Notes: generated from the letters alone by a model not told the origin. DNA of 64,000 bases from Polaromonas sp. CF318 (GCF_000282655.1 NZ_AKIV01000074.1:1-64000), one strand, 5' to 3'. Positions 50,621-59,640 are shown, counted from the first letter of the stretch. A program made the numbers and translations.

Positions 50621-51805
50621 ATGACAGAGCCCTCGCACACCATGCCAAAACTCAAGCCCACCCCTTTTGCCATTGCCTTGATTGCCGCTGCCGTGCTGGT
50701 GGCGGGAGGCGCCGCCTTTTTCTTCTCCAAATCGCAGGCCAAAGGCGACACCCCGCCCACCGCCAAGCCGGCCCTGACCGTCGCCACGGCACTGCCGCGG
50801 CAGATGACCCTGCCGGTCAGGCTCAACGCCAACGGCAACATCACGGCCTGGCAGGAGGCCGTGATCGGTTCCGAGTCCAACGGCTTGCGGCTGGTGCAGG
50901 TGCAGGCCAATGTCGGCGACCAGGTCAAGGCCGGGCAGGTGCTGGCGGTGTTCTCGGGCGACAGCGTGCTGGCCGACACCGCGCAGGCCCGCGCCAGCCT
51001 GATCGAGGCGCAGGCCAACGCCGCCGACGCAGCCGACAACGCGGCGCGCGCGCGCACCCTGGCCAGCTCGGGTGCGCTGAGCGACCAGCAGATCAACCAG
51101 TACAACACCGCCGAGCAGACCGCCAAGGCGCGTGTCGAGGCGGCCAAGGCCGTGCTCGACGCGCAGCAGCTGCGCGGCAAAAACACCCAGGTACTGGCGC
51201 CCGACAGCGGCGTGATCTCCGCGCGCACCGCGACGGTGGGTTCGGTGGTGCCCCAGGGAACCGAGTTGTTCCGCTTGATACGCGGCGGGCGCCTCGAGTG
51301 GCGCGCGGAGGTGACCTCGGCCGAACTGGGCCGCATCAAGGCCGGCACCACGGCCAGGGTGGTGGCCGCCAGCGGCGCCGAACTCAAGGGCCGGGTGCGC
51401 ATGATCGCCCCCAGCGTGGATCCGCAAACCCGCGCGGCACTGGTCTATGTGGACCTGCCGGTTTCCGCCGGCATGGCGTCGCCGGCCAAGGCCGGCATGT
51501 TCGCGCGCGGGGAGTTCGAGCTGGGCGAGACGCCCGCGCTGACCGTGCCGCAGCCGGCGCTGGTGGTGCGCGATGGCTTTAACTACCTGTTTCGCCTCAA
51601 TGCCGACAACCGCGTCAGCCAGCTCAAGGTGCAGACCGGCCGGCTGGCCGGAGACCGGGTCGAAATCACTTCCGGCCTGGCCGCGGACGCGCGCATCATC
51701 GTCAACGGCGCGGGTTTCCTGAACGACGGCGACCTGGTCAGGGTCAGCGACGCCGTCCCCGCCGCACCGGCCACCGCCAGGCCGGCGACGGCCGCCAGCA
51801 AATAA
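50621..51805 (+). CDS. RND efflux periplasmic adaptor (membrane fusion protein)
   Basis: A 394-residue adaptor: N-terminal helix (FAIALIAAAVLVAGGAAFFF), lipoyl-like halves around a coiled hairpin (LRLVQVQANVGDQVKAGQVL ... TQVLAPDSGVISARTATVGSVV), then beta-barrel and membrane-proximal domains (AGMFARGEFELGE). It links pump and outer-membrane channel. Start at 50621 is the first ATG after the previous stop; a second ATG at 50642 (MPKLKP) would also keep the helix. The next gene starts 11 bases after its stop. Confidence 0.92.
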   Translation: MTEPSHTMPKLKPTPFAIALIAAAVLVAGGAAFFFSKSQAKGDTPPTAKPALTVATALPRQMTLPVRLNANGNITAWQEAVIGSESNGLRLVQVQANVGDQVKAGQVLAVFSGDSVLADTAQARASLIEAQANAADAADNAARARTLASSGALSDQQINQYNTAEQTAKARVEAAKAVLDAQQLRGKNTQVLAPDSGVISARTATVGSVVPQGTELFRLIRGGRLEWRAEVTSAELGRIKAGTTARVVAASGAELKGRVRMIAPSVDPQTRAALVYVDLPVSAGMASPAKAGMFARGEFELGETPALTVPQPALVVRDGFNYLFRLNADNRVSQLKVQTGRLAGDRVEITSGLAADARIIVNGAGFLNDGDLVRVSDAVPAAPATARPATAASK

Positions 51806-51816
51806 GGAGCAGGCCC

Positions 51817-54800
51817 ATGAACGTCTCCTCCTGGTCGATCAAGAACCCGATTCCGGCGGTCATGCTGTTTGTGCTGCTGACCTTTGCCGGCATGCTGTCC
51901 TTCAAGGCGATGAAGGTACAGAACTTTCCCGATATCGACCTGCCCACAGTGACGGTGTCTGCCTCTCTGCCGGGCGCGGCGCCCGCCCAGCTTGAAACCG
52001 AAGTGGCGCGCAAGCTGGAAAACTCCATCGCCACGGTGCAGGGCCTCAAACACATCTATACCAAGGTGCAGGACGGCGGCGCCACCATCACGGCCGAGTT
52101 CCGGCTCGAAAAACCCGTGCAGGAAGCCGTGGACGACGTGCGCGCCGCGGTGTCCAAGGTGCGCAGCGAGCTGCCCGCCGACGTGCGCGAACCGGTGGTC
52201 TCCAAGATGGACCTGGCTGGCCAGCCCGTGCTGGCCTTCACCATCAGTTCGCCGCGCATGGACGAGGAAGCGCTGTCCTGGTTCGTCGACAACGACGTCT
52301 CGCGCAAGCTGCTGGCGGTGCGCGGCGTGGGCGCGGTCAACCGCGTGGGCGGCGTTTCGCGCGAGGTGCGCGTGGCGCTGGATCCGTCGCGCCTGCAGGC
52401 CCTGGGCGCCACGGCGTCCGACATTTCCCGCCAGTTGCGCCAGGTGCAGACGGAGAGCGCCGGCGGGCGCGCCGACCTGGGCGGCAGCGAGCAGCCCATG
52501 CGCACCCTGGCGACGGTGAAATCAGCCGCGGAACTGGCCAACATAGAGCTGGCCCTGAGCGACGGCCGGCGCATACGGCTGGACCAGGTCGCCACCGTGA
52601 CCGACACCACCGCCGAGCCGCGCGCGGCGGCGCTGCTGGACGGCAAACCCGTGGTCGGGTTCGAGGTCGCGCGCAGCCGCGGCGAAAGCGAGGTCGCGGT
52701 GGGTGCCGCCGTGCAGGCCGCACTGGCCGAACTCAAGCGGCAATACCCCGACGTGGAACTCGTCGAGGCCTTCAACTTCGTCAAGCCGGTGCAGGAGGAA
52801 TACGACGGCTCCATGCACCTGCTCTACGAGGGCGGCATCCTGGCCGTGCTGGTGGTGTGGCTGTTCCTGCGCGACTGGCGCGCCACCTTCGTCTCCGCGG
52901 TGGCGCTGCCGCTGTCGGTGATCCCGGCCTTCATCGGCATGCACATGCTGGGTTTTTCCATCAATGTGATCACGCTGCTGGCGCTCTCGCTGGTGATAGG
53001 CATCCTGGTGGACGACGCCATCGTCGAGGTGGAAAACATCGTGCGCCACCTGCGCATGGGGAAAACGCCTTATGAGGCCGCGATGGAAGCGGCCGACGAA
53101 ATCGGCCTGGCGGTCGTGGCCACCACCTTCACGCTGATCGCGGTGTTCCTGCCCACCGCCTTCATGAGCGGCGTGGCCGGCAAGTTCTTCAAGCAGTTCG
53201 GCTGGACGGCCTCGCTGGCCGTTTTCGCCTCGCTGGTGGTGGCGCGGGTGCTCACGCCCATGATGGCGGCCTACATCCTCAAGCCCGTGGTGGGCACGCA
53301 CAGCGACCCGGGCTGGATGAAGTGGTATATGCGGGCCGCCTCGTGGTGCCTGCATCACCGCCTGAAGACCATGATCCTGGCCACGCTGTTTTTCTTCGGC
53401 TCGGTGGCCCTGATCCCGCTGCTGTCCACGGGCTTCATCCCGGCCGACGACAACTCGCAGACCCAGGTCTACCTGGAATTGCCACCCGGCGCGACGCTGG
53501 CCCAGACCAGGGCCTCGGCCGAGCATGCGCGCCAGCTCATCAGCAAGGTCGAGCACGTCAAGAACGTCTACACCACCATAGGCGGGGGCACGGCCGGCGG
53601 CGACCCCTTCGCCATGCAGGGCGCGGCGGAAACCCGCAAGGCCACGCTGACCGTGCTGCTCGACGAGCGCAACGAACGCCCGCGCAAGCAGGGCATCGAG
53701 AACAAAATGCGCGCGGCCCTGGAATCCTTGCCCGGCGTGCGCAGCAAGGTCGGCCTGGGCGGATCCGGCGAAGCCTATATCCTGGTGCTGACGGCCGAGG
53801 ACGCCAACGCCTTGCAGGCCGCCGCGATGGCGGTGGAAAAAGATTTGCGGACCATTCCCGGCCTGGGCAATATTTCATCCAGCGCCAGCCTGGTGCGGCC
53901 TGAAATCGCCATCAAGCCGGACTTCGCGCGTGCGGCCGACCTGGGCGTGACCAGCGCGGCCATGGGCGAGACGCTGCGTATCGCGACGGTCGGCGACTAC
54001 GAGGAATCGCTGCCCAAGCTCAACCTCTCGCAGCGCCAGGTGCCCATCGTCGTCAAGCTCGACGACGCGGCCCGCAAGGACCTGAGCGTGCTCGAGCGCC
54101 TGGCCGTGCCCAGCGTCAAGCCCGGCGTCGGCCCGGTCATGCTGGGCCAGGTGGCCACGCTGGAAATCACCGGCGGTCCGGCGGTCATAGACCGCTACGA
54201 CCGATCGCGCAACGTCAAATTCGAGATCGAACTCTCGGGGCGAGCCTTGGGCGACATCACCGAGGCGGTGAAATTGCTGCCGGCCGTCAAGAACCTGCCG
54301 GCGGGTGTCAAGGTGGTGGAAATCGGCGATGCCGAAGTCATGGGCGAACTGTTTGGCAGCTTCCTGCTGGCCATGGCAACCGGCGTGCTGTGCATCTACA
54401 TCGTGCTGGTGCTGCTGTTCAAGGACTTCCTGCACCCGGTGACCATCCTGGCGGCCCTGCCGCTGTCGCTGGGCGGCGCCTTCGTCGGCCTGCTGATCGC
54501 GCAGAAGAGCTTTTCCATGCCCTCGCTGATCGGCCTCGTCATGCTGATGGGCATCGCCACCAAGAACTCCATCCTGCTGGTGGAGTACGCCATCGTGGCA
54601 CGGCGCGACCACAATATGTCGCGCTGGGACGCGCTGCTGGACGCCTGCCACAAGCGCGCGCGGCCCATCATCATGACCACGCTGGCCATGGGCGCCGGCA
54701 TGATGCCTATCGCCCTGGGCCTGGGCGCCGCCGACCCGAGCTTTCGCTCGCCGATGTCGATCGCCGTGATCGGCGGCCTGATCACCTCCACCGTGCTCAG

Positions 54801-54924
54801 CCTGCTGGTGGTGCCCGCGGTGTTCACCTATATCGATGACCTGGAGCACTTCATCCGGCGCACCAGCAGGCGATTGCGCGGCCGGCAGGGCGAAACCCCC
54901 GCTCCGGCGCAAGCCGGGGAATAG
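51817..54924 (+). CDS. RND efflux permease (AcrB/HAE1-like)
   Basis: Inner-membrane proton-driven pump of 1035 residues with the RND plan of two six-helix halves and two large periplasmic loops. Opening MNVSSWSIKNPIPAVMLFVLL is typical. The paired acidic residues of the proton relay are in VIGILVDDAIVEVENIVRHL (about residues 392-411), and the second-half signature GLVMLMGIATKNSILLVEYA lies near 906-925. A GGAG stands seven bases before the ATG. Substrates cannot be told; regulator, channel, adaptor and pump make a complete tripartite system. Confidence 0.95.
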   Translation: MNVSSWSIKNPIPAVMLFVLLTFAGMLSFKAMKVQNFPDIDLPTVTVSASLPGAAPAQLETEVARKLENSIATVQGLKHIYTKVQDGGATITAEFRLEKPVQEAVDDVRAAVSKVRSELPADVREPVVSKMDLAGQPVLAFTISSPRMDEEALSWFVDNDVSRKLLAVRGVGAVNRVGGVSREVRVALDPSRLQALGATASDISRQLRQVQTESAGGRADLGGSEQPMRTLATVKSAAELANIELALSDGRRIRLDQVATVTDTTAEPRAAALLDGKPVVGFEVARSRGESEVAVGAAVQAALAELKRQYPDVELVEAFNFVKPVQEEYDGSMHLLYEGGILAVLVVWLFLRDWRATFVSAVALPLSVIPAFIGMHMLGFSINVITLLALSLVIGILVDDAIVEVENIVRHLRMGKTPYEAAMEAADEIGLAVVATTFTLIAVFLPTAFMSGVAGKFFKQFGWTASLAVFASLVVARVLTPMMAAYILKPVVGTHSDPGWMKWYMRAASWCLHHRLKTMILATLFFFGSVALIPLLSTGFIPADDNSQTQVYLELPPGATLAQTRASAEHARQLISKVEHVKNVYTTIGGGTAGGDPFAMQGAAETRKATLTVLLDERNERPRKQGIENKMRAALESLPGVRSKVGLGGSGEAYILVLTAEDANALQAAAMAVEKDLRTIPGLGNISSSASLVRPEIAIKPDFARAADLGVTSAAMGETLRIATVGDYEESLPKLNLSQRQVPIVVKLDDAARKDLSVLERLAVPSVKPGVGPVMLGQVATLEITGGPAVIDRYDRSRNVKFEIELSGRALGDITEAVKLLPAVKNLPAGVKVVEIGDAEVMGELFGSFLLAMATGVLCIYIVLVLLFKDFLHPVTILAALPLSLGGAFVGLLIAQKSFSMPSLIGLVMLMGIATKNSILLVEYAIVARRDHNMSRWDALLDACHKRARPIIMTTLAMGAGMMPIALGLGAADPSFRSPMSIAVIGGLITSTVLSLLVVPAVFTYIDDLEHFIRRTSRRLRGRQGETPAPAQAGE

Positions 54925-54944
54925 ACCAGGGATGGGCCGGGTGC

Positions 54945-54968
54945 GGCGAGGGGAACTTGCCCCCCGCC
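54945..54968 (+). terminator. Hairpin after the efflux operon
   Basis: GGCG-A-GGGG pairs with CCCC-C-CGCC around AACTTG, 20 bases after the permease stop; an outer GGCCGGG/CCCGGCC pair is also possible. An A-run, not a T-run, follows, so it is a weak candidate. Confidence 0.4.
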
Positions 54969-55085
54969 AAAAAAGCCCGGCCGGCGTGCGATTGTGCTGA
55001 TTTAGACGGTTTCGCCCACGGGGGTTTTACAAGCGTGTCATATAGGCTGGCTTATACTCCCGGGTTCAGCTTTACATTTCTTCAC

Positions 55086-56132
55086 ATGTCTAAACGCGTA
55101 CTGCTTTCGGGCGCAACCGGCCTGATTGGCGGCGAGTTAATGCTTCTTCTGGCCGCGCGCGGCATCTACAGCACCGCTGTGGTGCGCGCCGCCGATTCGA
55201 ACCAAGCCCGTGACCGCCTCCTGGAGCGCCTCAAAAAGAGCGTTCTGTGGAAACCCGAGTTCGCCGAGATGGTGTCCGCCGAAGCCGGCGACGTCATAGA
55301 GCCCAACTTCGGCCTGAGCACGGCCGTGCTGCAGTCCGCCGACGTGATCCTGCATTCGGCGGCCAGCACTTCCTTCAAGCCCGGCGCAGGGGTTTACCCT
55401 ATCAATATCAAGGCGGCCGAACAGTTTTCCGGCATCCTCAAAAACCTGGCCCCCTCGCAGCGCGGCTTTTTCGTCGGCACCGCGGCGGTCACCACCGAAC
55501 CGCGCGGCGTGATCACGGAAGACATGCCCTTCGCCGGCTATGCCAATGACTACATTCGGTCCAAGCGCGACGCTGAAACCCTGTTGCGCGCCGCAGGCAG
55601 CCCCTTTGTCAGCCTGCGCCCCGGCATTGTGCTGTCGCGCGGCATTGACGACGCCAAGCTTTCCCGCAACATGCTGTGGTCGATTCCCGTGATGGCCGAA
55701 TTGGGGGACGTTCCCCTGGATCCCCAGGCCAGGCTCGATTTCGCGCCGGTGGACTTCATCGCCGGCGCTTTCGCCGAAATGCTGCTCAAGGGCGAACTGG
55801 CCCACGACTGCTACCACGTGTCAACCGGCGAAGACTCCATGACGTTCAAAGTGCTGGCCGATGAGTTGACGGCCACCATGCCGGGCATAGGCAAGCTGGT
55901 GATGCGGGGGCGCGACTTCGTGCCGACACCCAAATTCGCCCGCCAGCGCTGGATGTTCGAGGCACTGCAACCCTACCTGCCTTTTTTGACAGCCGATGCG
56001 GTGTTCAGCAACGCGCGTTTGCGCGCTGAAATCGGCGCGGCGGCCGTTGCACCGGCGCCGGTCAGCTATTTAGGGGAGCTCCTGGGAACGTTCAGCCTGT
56101 CGGATGCCGTCCGGCAGATGTACACCCCCTGA
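55086..56132 (+). CDS. SDR-family protein resembling thioester reductases
   Basis: A 348-residue NAD(P)-dependent protein. The Rossmann signature GATGLIG is at residues 9-15, the partner DVILHSAASTSFKPG and NIKAAEQFSGIL blocks resemble the NAD_binding_4 (fatty acyl/thioester reductase) group, and YIRSK supplies the YxxxK catalytic pair. The C-terminal 120 residues bind substrate and are not diagnostic. The ACP and ketoacyl synthase genes directly downstream suggest an acyl-ACP or ketoacyl-ACP substrate. The start MSKRVLLSGATG is used; a -10-like TACATT ends seven bases before it and no ribosome site is seen. Confidence 0.7.
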   Translation: MSKRVLLSGATGLIGGELMLLLAARGIYSTAVVRAADSNQARDRLLERLKKSVLWKPEFAEMVSAEAGDVIEPNFGLSTAVLQSADVILHSAASTSFKPGAGVYPINIKAAEQFSGILKNLAPSQRGFFVGTAAVTTEPRGVITEDMPFAGYANDYIRSKRDAETLLRAAGSPFVSLRPGIVLSRGIDDAKLSRNMLWSIPVMAELGDVPLDPQARLDFAPVDFIAGAFAEMLLKGELAHDCYHVSTGEDSMTFKVLADELTATMPGIGKLVMRGRDFVPTPKFARQRWMFEALQPYLPFLTADAVFSNARLRAEIGAAAVAPAPVSYLGELLGTFSLSDAVRQMYTP

Positions 56133-56159
56133 AGCACAAAAACAACGCCACCGCTTTTG

Positions 56160-56165
56160 TAGAAT
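56160..56165 (+). promoter_or_regulatory. -10-like element before the ACP gene
   Basis: TAGAAT, 80 bases before the ACP start, lies at the right edge of an ACAAAA/TTTTGT inverted pair (56136-56141 and 56155-56160). No good -35 is found. It suggests that acp and the synthase can be transcribed apart from the reductase gene. Confidence 0.35.
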
Positions 56166-56245
56166 GACCTCGAGGTTTGAACAAAGGTCAGCCGTCACGG
56201 CGATGGTGGGACAATGACGCTTTGCATATACGTACTGGTTGGGTG

Positions 56246-56485
56246 ATGAATTCTGATTTGATCAAACTTTTTGCCGAGACATTTGGCATCAGCGAGGAAA
56301 AACTGCTGCCTGATGCCACGCTGGAAAGCCTTGGATTGGACTCCTTGGCGGTCATCGAATTCCTCTTCCAGATCGAAGACCAGTTCGGCATCCAGATTCC
56401 CGACCAGGCCAATCCGCCCCGGACCCTGGCTGAAATGGTTCAACTGATCGAGCCTTTGCTGCCATCGGGCAAGCCCGCCGCTTGA
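56246..56485 (+). CDS. Stand-alone acyl carrier protein
   Basis: A 79-residue ACP. The phosphopantetheine site is Ser33 in ESLGLDSLAVIEFLFQIEDQ, followed by the usual acidic helix and a Pro-rich C-terminus. It differs from the housekeeping AcpP signature (GADSLDTVELVM), so it is a specialised carrier. It lies 27 bases before the ketoacyl synthase gene and 113 bases after the reductase gene. The ATG is preceded by GGTTGGGTG, a weak ribosome site; a GTG directly before it is possible. Confidence 0.85.
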   Translation: MNSDLIKLFAETFGISEEKLLPDATLESLGLDSLAVIEFLFQIEDQFGIQIPDQANPPRTLAEMVQLIEPLLPSGKPAA

Positions 56486-56512
56486 GCCCCTGGCGGGCGC
56501 CCCAGGACATCC

Positions 56513-57757
56513 ATGCGTCGCGTTGCCATCACGGGTCTGGGCGTCATCTCCGCCGTGGGGACCGGCACCCCGGCTTTTTTTGACGCCCTGCTGACCGCCC
56601 GCTCCGGCATCCGCGCCGTAGACATTCCCTTTCCCACCGGCACCGAAAGCGTGCTGGCCGGCGCGATCGATTTTGATCCCGACCCTCATTTCCCGCGCGC
56701 CCGGCTGCTGACCATGGACCGGGTCAGCCAGTTTGCGCTGGTGGCGGGCCGCGAAGCCATGTCGCAGGCCGGCCTGGGGGACCCCGCCGCCGTACACAAC
56801 AGCTTCGCCGCCGAGCGCTTTGGCGTGTCCCTGGGCACGGGCAGCGGCGGCGCGAGTTCCACCGATGTGGCTTACACGGCCCTGCTCGAGCAAAAGGTTG
56901 CCCGCCTGCGCCCCATGACCGTGGTGCTGGCGATGAACAACGCGATTGCCGCCCATGTATCCATGGAGTTCGGCCTGAAGGGGCCGAGCAGCACCATCTC
57001 CAACGCCTGCGCCTCCTCGGCCGCCTCCATCGGCGAGGCCTTCCGGCAAATCCGCCACGGCTATGCCGACGCCATGCTGGCCGGCGGCTCGGAGGCGCTG
57101 CTCAACCGCGGCACCATCAAGGCCTGGCAGGCCATGCACACCCTGGCCAAACCCCACCCCGAAGGCCCCGAAACATCCTGCCGCCCATTCTCTTCCGACC
57201 GCAGCGGCCTGGTGCTGGCCGAAGGCGCCGCCATGCTGGTGCTGGAAGAGTGGGAGAGCGCCAAACGCCGCGGCGCCACCATCCTGGCCGAGCTGTGCGG
57301 CTACGCCTCCACCACCGACGCCCACCACCTGACCCAGCCCGATGCCCAGGGCCAGGCGCGTGCCATGACGCTGGCACTGGCCGACGCGGAAATGCGGGCC
57401 TCCGACATCGGCTACCTCAATGCCCACGGTACCGCGACCGACGTGGGTGACGTGGTGGAAACCAGCGCCATCAAGCTGGCCTTCCAGGAACTGGCCTGGA
57501 GCCTGCCCATCAGCTCCAGCAAGGGCGTGCACGGCCATGCCATGGGCGCGGCTGGCGCCATGGAATTCATCGCGAGCGTGATGGCCCTGCGCGCCGGGCA
57601 ACTGCCGCCCACGGCTTTTTTGCACCATCCCGATCCGCGCTGCGACCTGGACTACGTCCCGCTGACGCCACGCGGCGCCAAGGGCCTGCGCGCGGTGATG
57701 TCCAATTCCTTTGCCTTCGGCGGCTCCAATGCCGTGCTGATCGCCAGGAACGCCTGA
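56513..57757 (+). CDS. Beta-ketoacyl-ACP synthase, FabF-like
   Basis: A 414-residue condensing enzyme with the complete triad: Cys166 in TISNACASSAASIGEAF, His305 in YLNAHGTATDVGD and His342 in SSKGVHGHAMGAAGAMEF. Sequence between residues 90 and 130 (SFAAERFGVSLGTGSGGASSTDVAYTA) departs from housekeeping FabF, and the gene sits with its own ACP instead of fabD/fabG. It should extend an acyl chain on the neighbouring ACP; the chain and product are unknown. No acyltransferase, ketoreductase or dehydratase gene is nearby apart from the SDR gene. Confidence 0.85.
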   Translation: MRRVAITGLGVISAVGTGTPAFFDALLTARSGIRAVDIPFPTGTESVLAGAIDFDPDPHFPRARLLTMDRVSQFALVAGREAMSQAGLGDPAAVHNSFAAERFGVSLGTGSGGASSTDVAYTALLEQKVARLRPMTVVLAMNNAIAAHVSMEFGLKGPSSTISNACASSAASIGEAFRQIRHGYADAMLAGGSEALLNRGTIKAWQAMHTLAKPHPEGPETSCRPFSSDRSGLVLAEGAAMLVLEEWESAKRRGATILAELCGYASTTDAHHLTQPDAQGQARAMTLALADAEMRASDIGYLNAHGTATDVGDVVETSAIKLAFQELAWSLPISSSKGVHGHAMGAAGAMEFIASVMALRAGQLPPTAFLHHPDPRCDLDYVPLTPRGAKGLRAVMSNSFAFGGSNAVLIARNA

Positions 57758-57773
57758 GGCCGCCGCACCGGCC

Positions 57774-58277
57774 TCAAGCGCCGCCCGCGGCCCTGATTTT
57801 TTTCACCAGCGCGGTGGTCGAATAGCCGTCCACAAACGGGATCGCCCGGGCATCGCCGCCATAGGCCCTGACCACCGCAGTTTCCGCGAGCTTGTCCATG
57901 TCGTAGTCGCCGCCCTTGACCAGCAGGTCGGGCCGCAGCTCGGAAATCAGCTCCAGCGGCGTGTCCTCGTCGAACCAGGTGACCAGGCTCACGGACTCGA
58001 GCGCGGCCATCATGATGGCGCGGTCCTGCTCGTTGTTGAGCGGCCGGTCCGGGCCTTTGCCGAGCCGCCGGGCCGAAGCGTCGGTGTTCAGGGCCACCAC
58101 CAGGCTGCCGCCCAGCGCGCGCGCCTGGGCCAGGTAGCTGGCATGCCCGCGGTGCAGCACGTCAAACACCCCATTGGTGAAGACGACAGGGCGGGGCAGC
58201 GCAGCCAGGCGCTGTGGCGCCTCCTCTCGGGAGACGATTTTTTTCAGGAATTCGGGGGGCTGGGGATGGCTGGGCAT
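57774..58277 (-). CDS. rfaE2: D-glycero-beta-D-manno-heptose 1-phosphate adenylyltransferase
   Basis: A 167-residue nucleotidyltransferase equal to the C-terminal half of HldE; it makes ADP-heptose for the lipopolysaccharide core. FTNGVFDVLHRGHASYLAQA carries the HxGH motif (about residues 42-45), and ELISELRPDLLVKGGDYDMDKL and the C-terminal GYSTTALVKKI are the family ends. As usual in betaproteobacteria the kinase domain is encoded elsewhere. It follows the RidA-like gene by nine bases and converges on the ketoacyl synthase gene. Confidence 0.94.
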   Translation of the reverse strand: MPSHPQPPEFLKKIVSREEAPQRLAALPRPVVFTNGVFDVLHRGHASYLAQARALGGSLVVALNTDASARRLGKGPDRPLNNEQDRAIMMAALESVSLVTWFDEDTPLELISELRPDLLVKGGDYDMDKLAETAVVRAYGGDARAIPFVDGYSTTALVKKIRAAGGA

Positions 58278-58286
58278 CCCGCGACT

Positions 58287-58640
58287 TTAACGGAAGGCCT
58301 GGGCCACGATCTCGACCAGCAGGCCGCCGTCCAACTGGGCGCCCACCACGGCGCGCTGGGGCCAGGCGGTGCTGTCCTCGCCTATCCACGCACGCCAGGC
58401 GGTGTCCAGATGCTTTTTGTGCCGCATGTCGGCCAGGAAGATCTGCACGCTCAGCAGCGATGCGCGCGAAGCACCCACGTGCGCCAGGTGGGCGTCAAGC
58501 ATCTCCAGCGTCTGCAAAAGCTGTCCATCGAAATCCAGCTTGGCGTCGCTGGCGTTCGCCACCGCGAACACCTGCGCGCCGCGGGCAACCACCCGACTCC
58601 TGCCGCCGGCGCTGCTCGGCCAGCGCAGGTCCTGCATCAT
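58287..58640 (-). CDS. RidA/YjgF family protein
   Basis: A 117-residue trimeric-type protein. Family RidA hydrolyses reactive enamines and imines; the Arg in AWPQRAVVGAQL and the Glu in LLVEIVAQAF that shape that site are present. Many relatives have other roles. Its ATG overlaps the stop of the diiron gene by four bases (ATGA), so it is translationally coupled to it, which suggests a reactive product that needs clearing. Confidence 0.88.
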   Translation of the reverse strand: MMQDLRWPSSAGGRSRVVARGAQVFAVANASDAKLDFDGQLLQTLEMLDAHLAHVGASRASLLSVQIFLADMRHKKHLDTAWRAWIGEDSTAWPQRAVVGAQLDGGLLVEIVAQAFR

Positions 58641-59509
58641 GCGCCGGCGGGCGAGGGCTTGGCGGCGGCGATGGAGTCGGCAAGCTCCTTGCCGATTTCC
58701 TTGCGGTAGCGGTTGAGCTCCTGCACGGTCTTGAAGCTCTGGTTCATCAACAGGCTCAGGTTGTGCAGGATGCGCTCAACCACCTTGCCCTCCCACACCG
58801 CGTCGAACTTGATCTGCGTGTCCAGCCAGTGCTCCAGCCATTCCGGGTTGGGCAGGCGGCTCTGGATGGTGTCGCGCGGAAACAGGCTCTTATTCACGTG
58901 CAGATTTGTCGGGTGCAGGGCCTGCGCCGTGCGGCGGGCGCTGGCCATCAGCACGCCGACCTTGGTGAAGGCGGTCTTCGCTTCATTGCCGAAATTGTTG
59001 ATGGCGCGTTTCATGTAGCGCAGGTAAGCGCCGCCGTGGCGCGCTTCGTCCTGGCTCAGCTGGGTGTAAATCTGCTTGATGACCGGCTCGGTGTGCCACT
59101 CACTGGCACGGCGATACCAGTGGTTCAGGCGGATCTCGCCGCAAAAATGCAGCATCAGGGTTTCCAGCGCCGGAGCGGGCTCGAACTCGAAGCGAACCTC
59201 ATGCAACTCTTTTTCGGTGGGCGCCAGGTCGGGCCGGAAGCGCTTGAGGTATTCCATCAGCACCAGCGAGTGCTTTTGCTCCTCGAAGAACCAGATCGAC
59301 ATGAAGGCCGAGAAATCGCTGTCATCCTTGTTGTCGCGCAGGAACATTTCCGTGGCGGGCAATGCGGACCATTCGGTGATGGCATTCATCTTGATGGTCT
59401 GGGCCTGCTCATCGGTCAGCTTGGCCGGGTCAAAACTGGCCCATGGAATGTCTTTGTCCATGTCCCAACGGACGGATTCAAGTTGTTTGAACAGTTCAGG
59501 GTAAAGCAT
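58637..59509 (-). CDS. Ferritin-like diiron protein of unknown reaction
   Basis: A 290-residue helical protein with a complete six-ligand carboxylate-bridged diiron set: Glu46 (AITEW), Glu77 and His80 (FFEEQKHS), Glu125 (CGEIRLNHWYRR), Glu155 and His158 (SQDEARHGG). This fits the two ExxH pairs of the ferritin-like oxygenase/desaturase superfamily rather than iron-storage ferritin. Length and motifs do not identify the substrate. A perfect AAGGAG lies five bases before the ATG. First gene of a diiron-ridA-rfaE2 operon, opposite the ACP cluster. Confidence 0.75.
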   Translation of the reverse strand: MLYPELFKQLESVRWDMDKDIPWASFDPAKLTDEQAQTIKMNAITEWSALPATEMFLRDNKDDSDFSAFMSIWFFEEQKHSLVLMEYLKRFRPDLAPTEKELHEVRFEFEPAPALETLMLHFCGEIRLNHWYRRASEWHTEPVIKQIYTQLSQDEARHGGAYLRYMKRAINNFGNEAKTAFTKVGVLMASARRTAQALHPTNLHVNKSLFPRDTIQSRLPNPEWLEHWLDTQIKFDAVWEGKVVERILHNLSLLMNQSFKTVQELNRYRKEIGKELADSIAAAKPSPAGA

Positions 59510-59613
59510 ATGAACTCCTTCGCGATCAAATTCGCGGATAAATCTGCCTTGGATACTGTTAGGCGCATCCTGGGTATTGGGGGTGATTTTAGGCGGCTAA
59601 TGTGACAACTTGC

Positions 59614-59640
59614 GATTTGTCGGCAATTTACCGGCAAATC
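59614..59640. promoter_or_regulatory. Inverted repeat upstream of the diiron operon
   Basis: GATTTGTCGG (59614-59623) and CCGGCAAATC (59631-59640) match as inverted arms with one mismatch around CAATTTA, 105 bases before the diiron gene and about 200 before the peroxidase gene. The rest of the 332-base gap (59510-59841) holds no supported gene; the peroxidase frame is open across most of it but without homology. Confidence 0.5.

Noticed and set aside
48883-51402. Minus-strand open frame of about 840 codons across the outer-membrane factor and adaptor genes
   Set aside because: It crosses two convincing genes on the other strand and has no domain or ribosome site.
54957-55085. 43-residue N-terminal extension of the SDR protein
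   Set aside because: The Rossmann strand starts at MSKRVLLSGATG; the upstream part carries the promoter-like elements TATACT and TACATT and has no homology.
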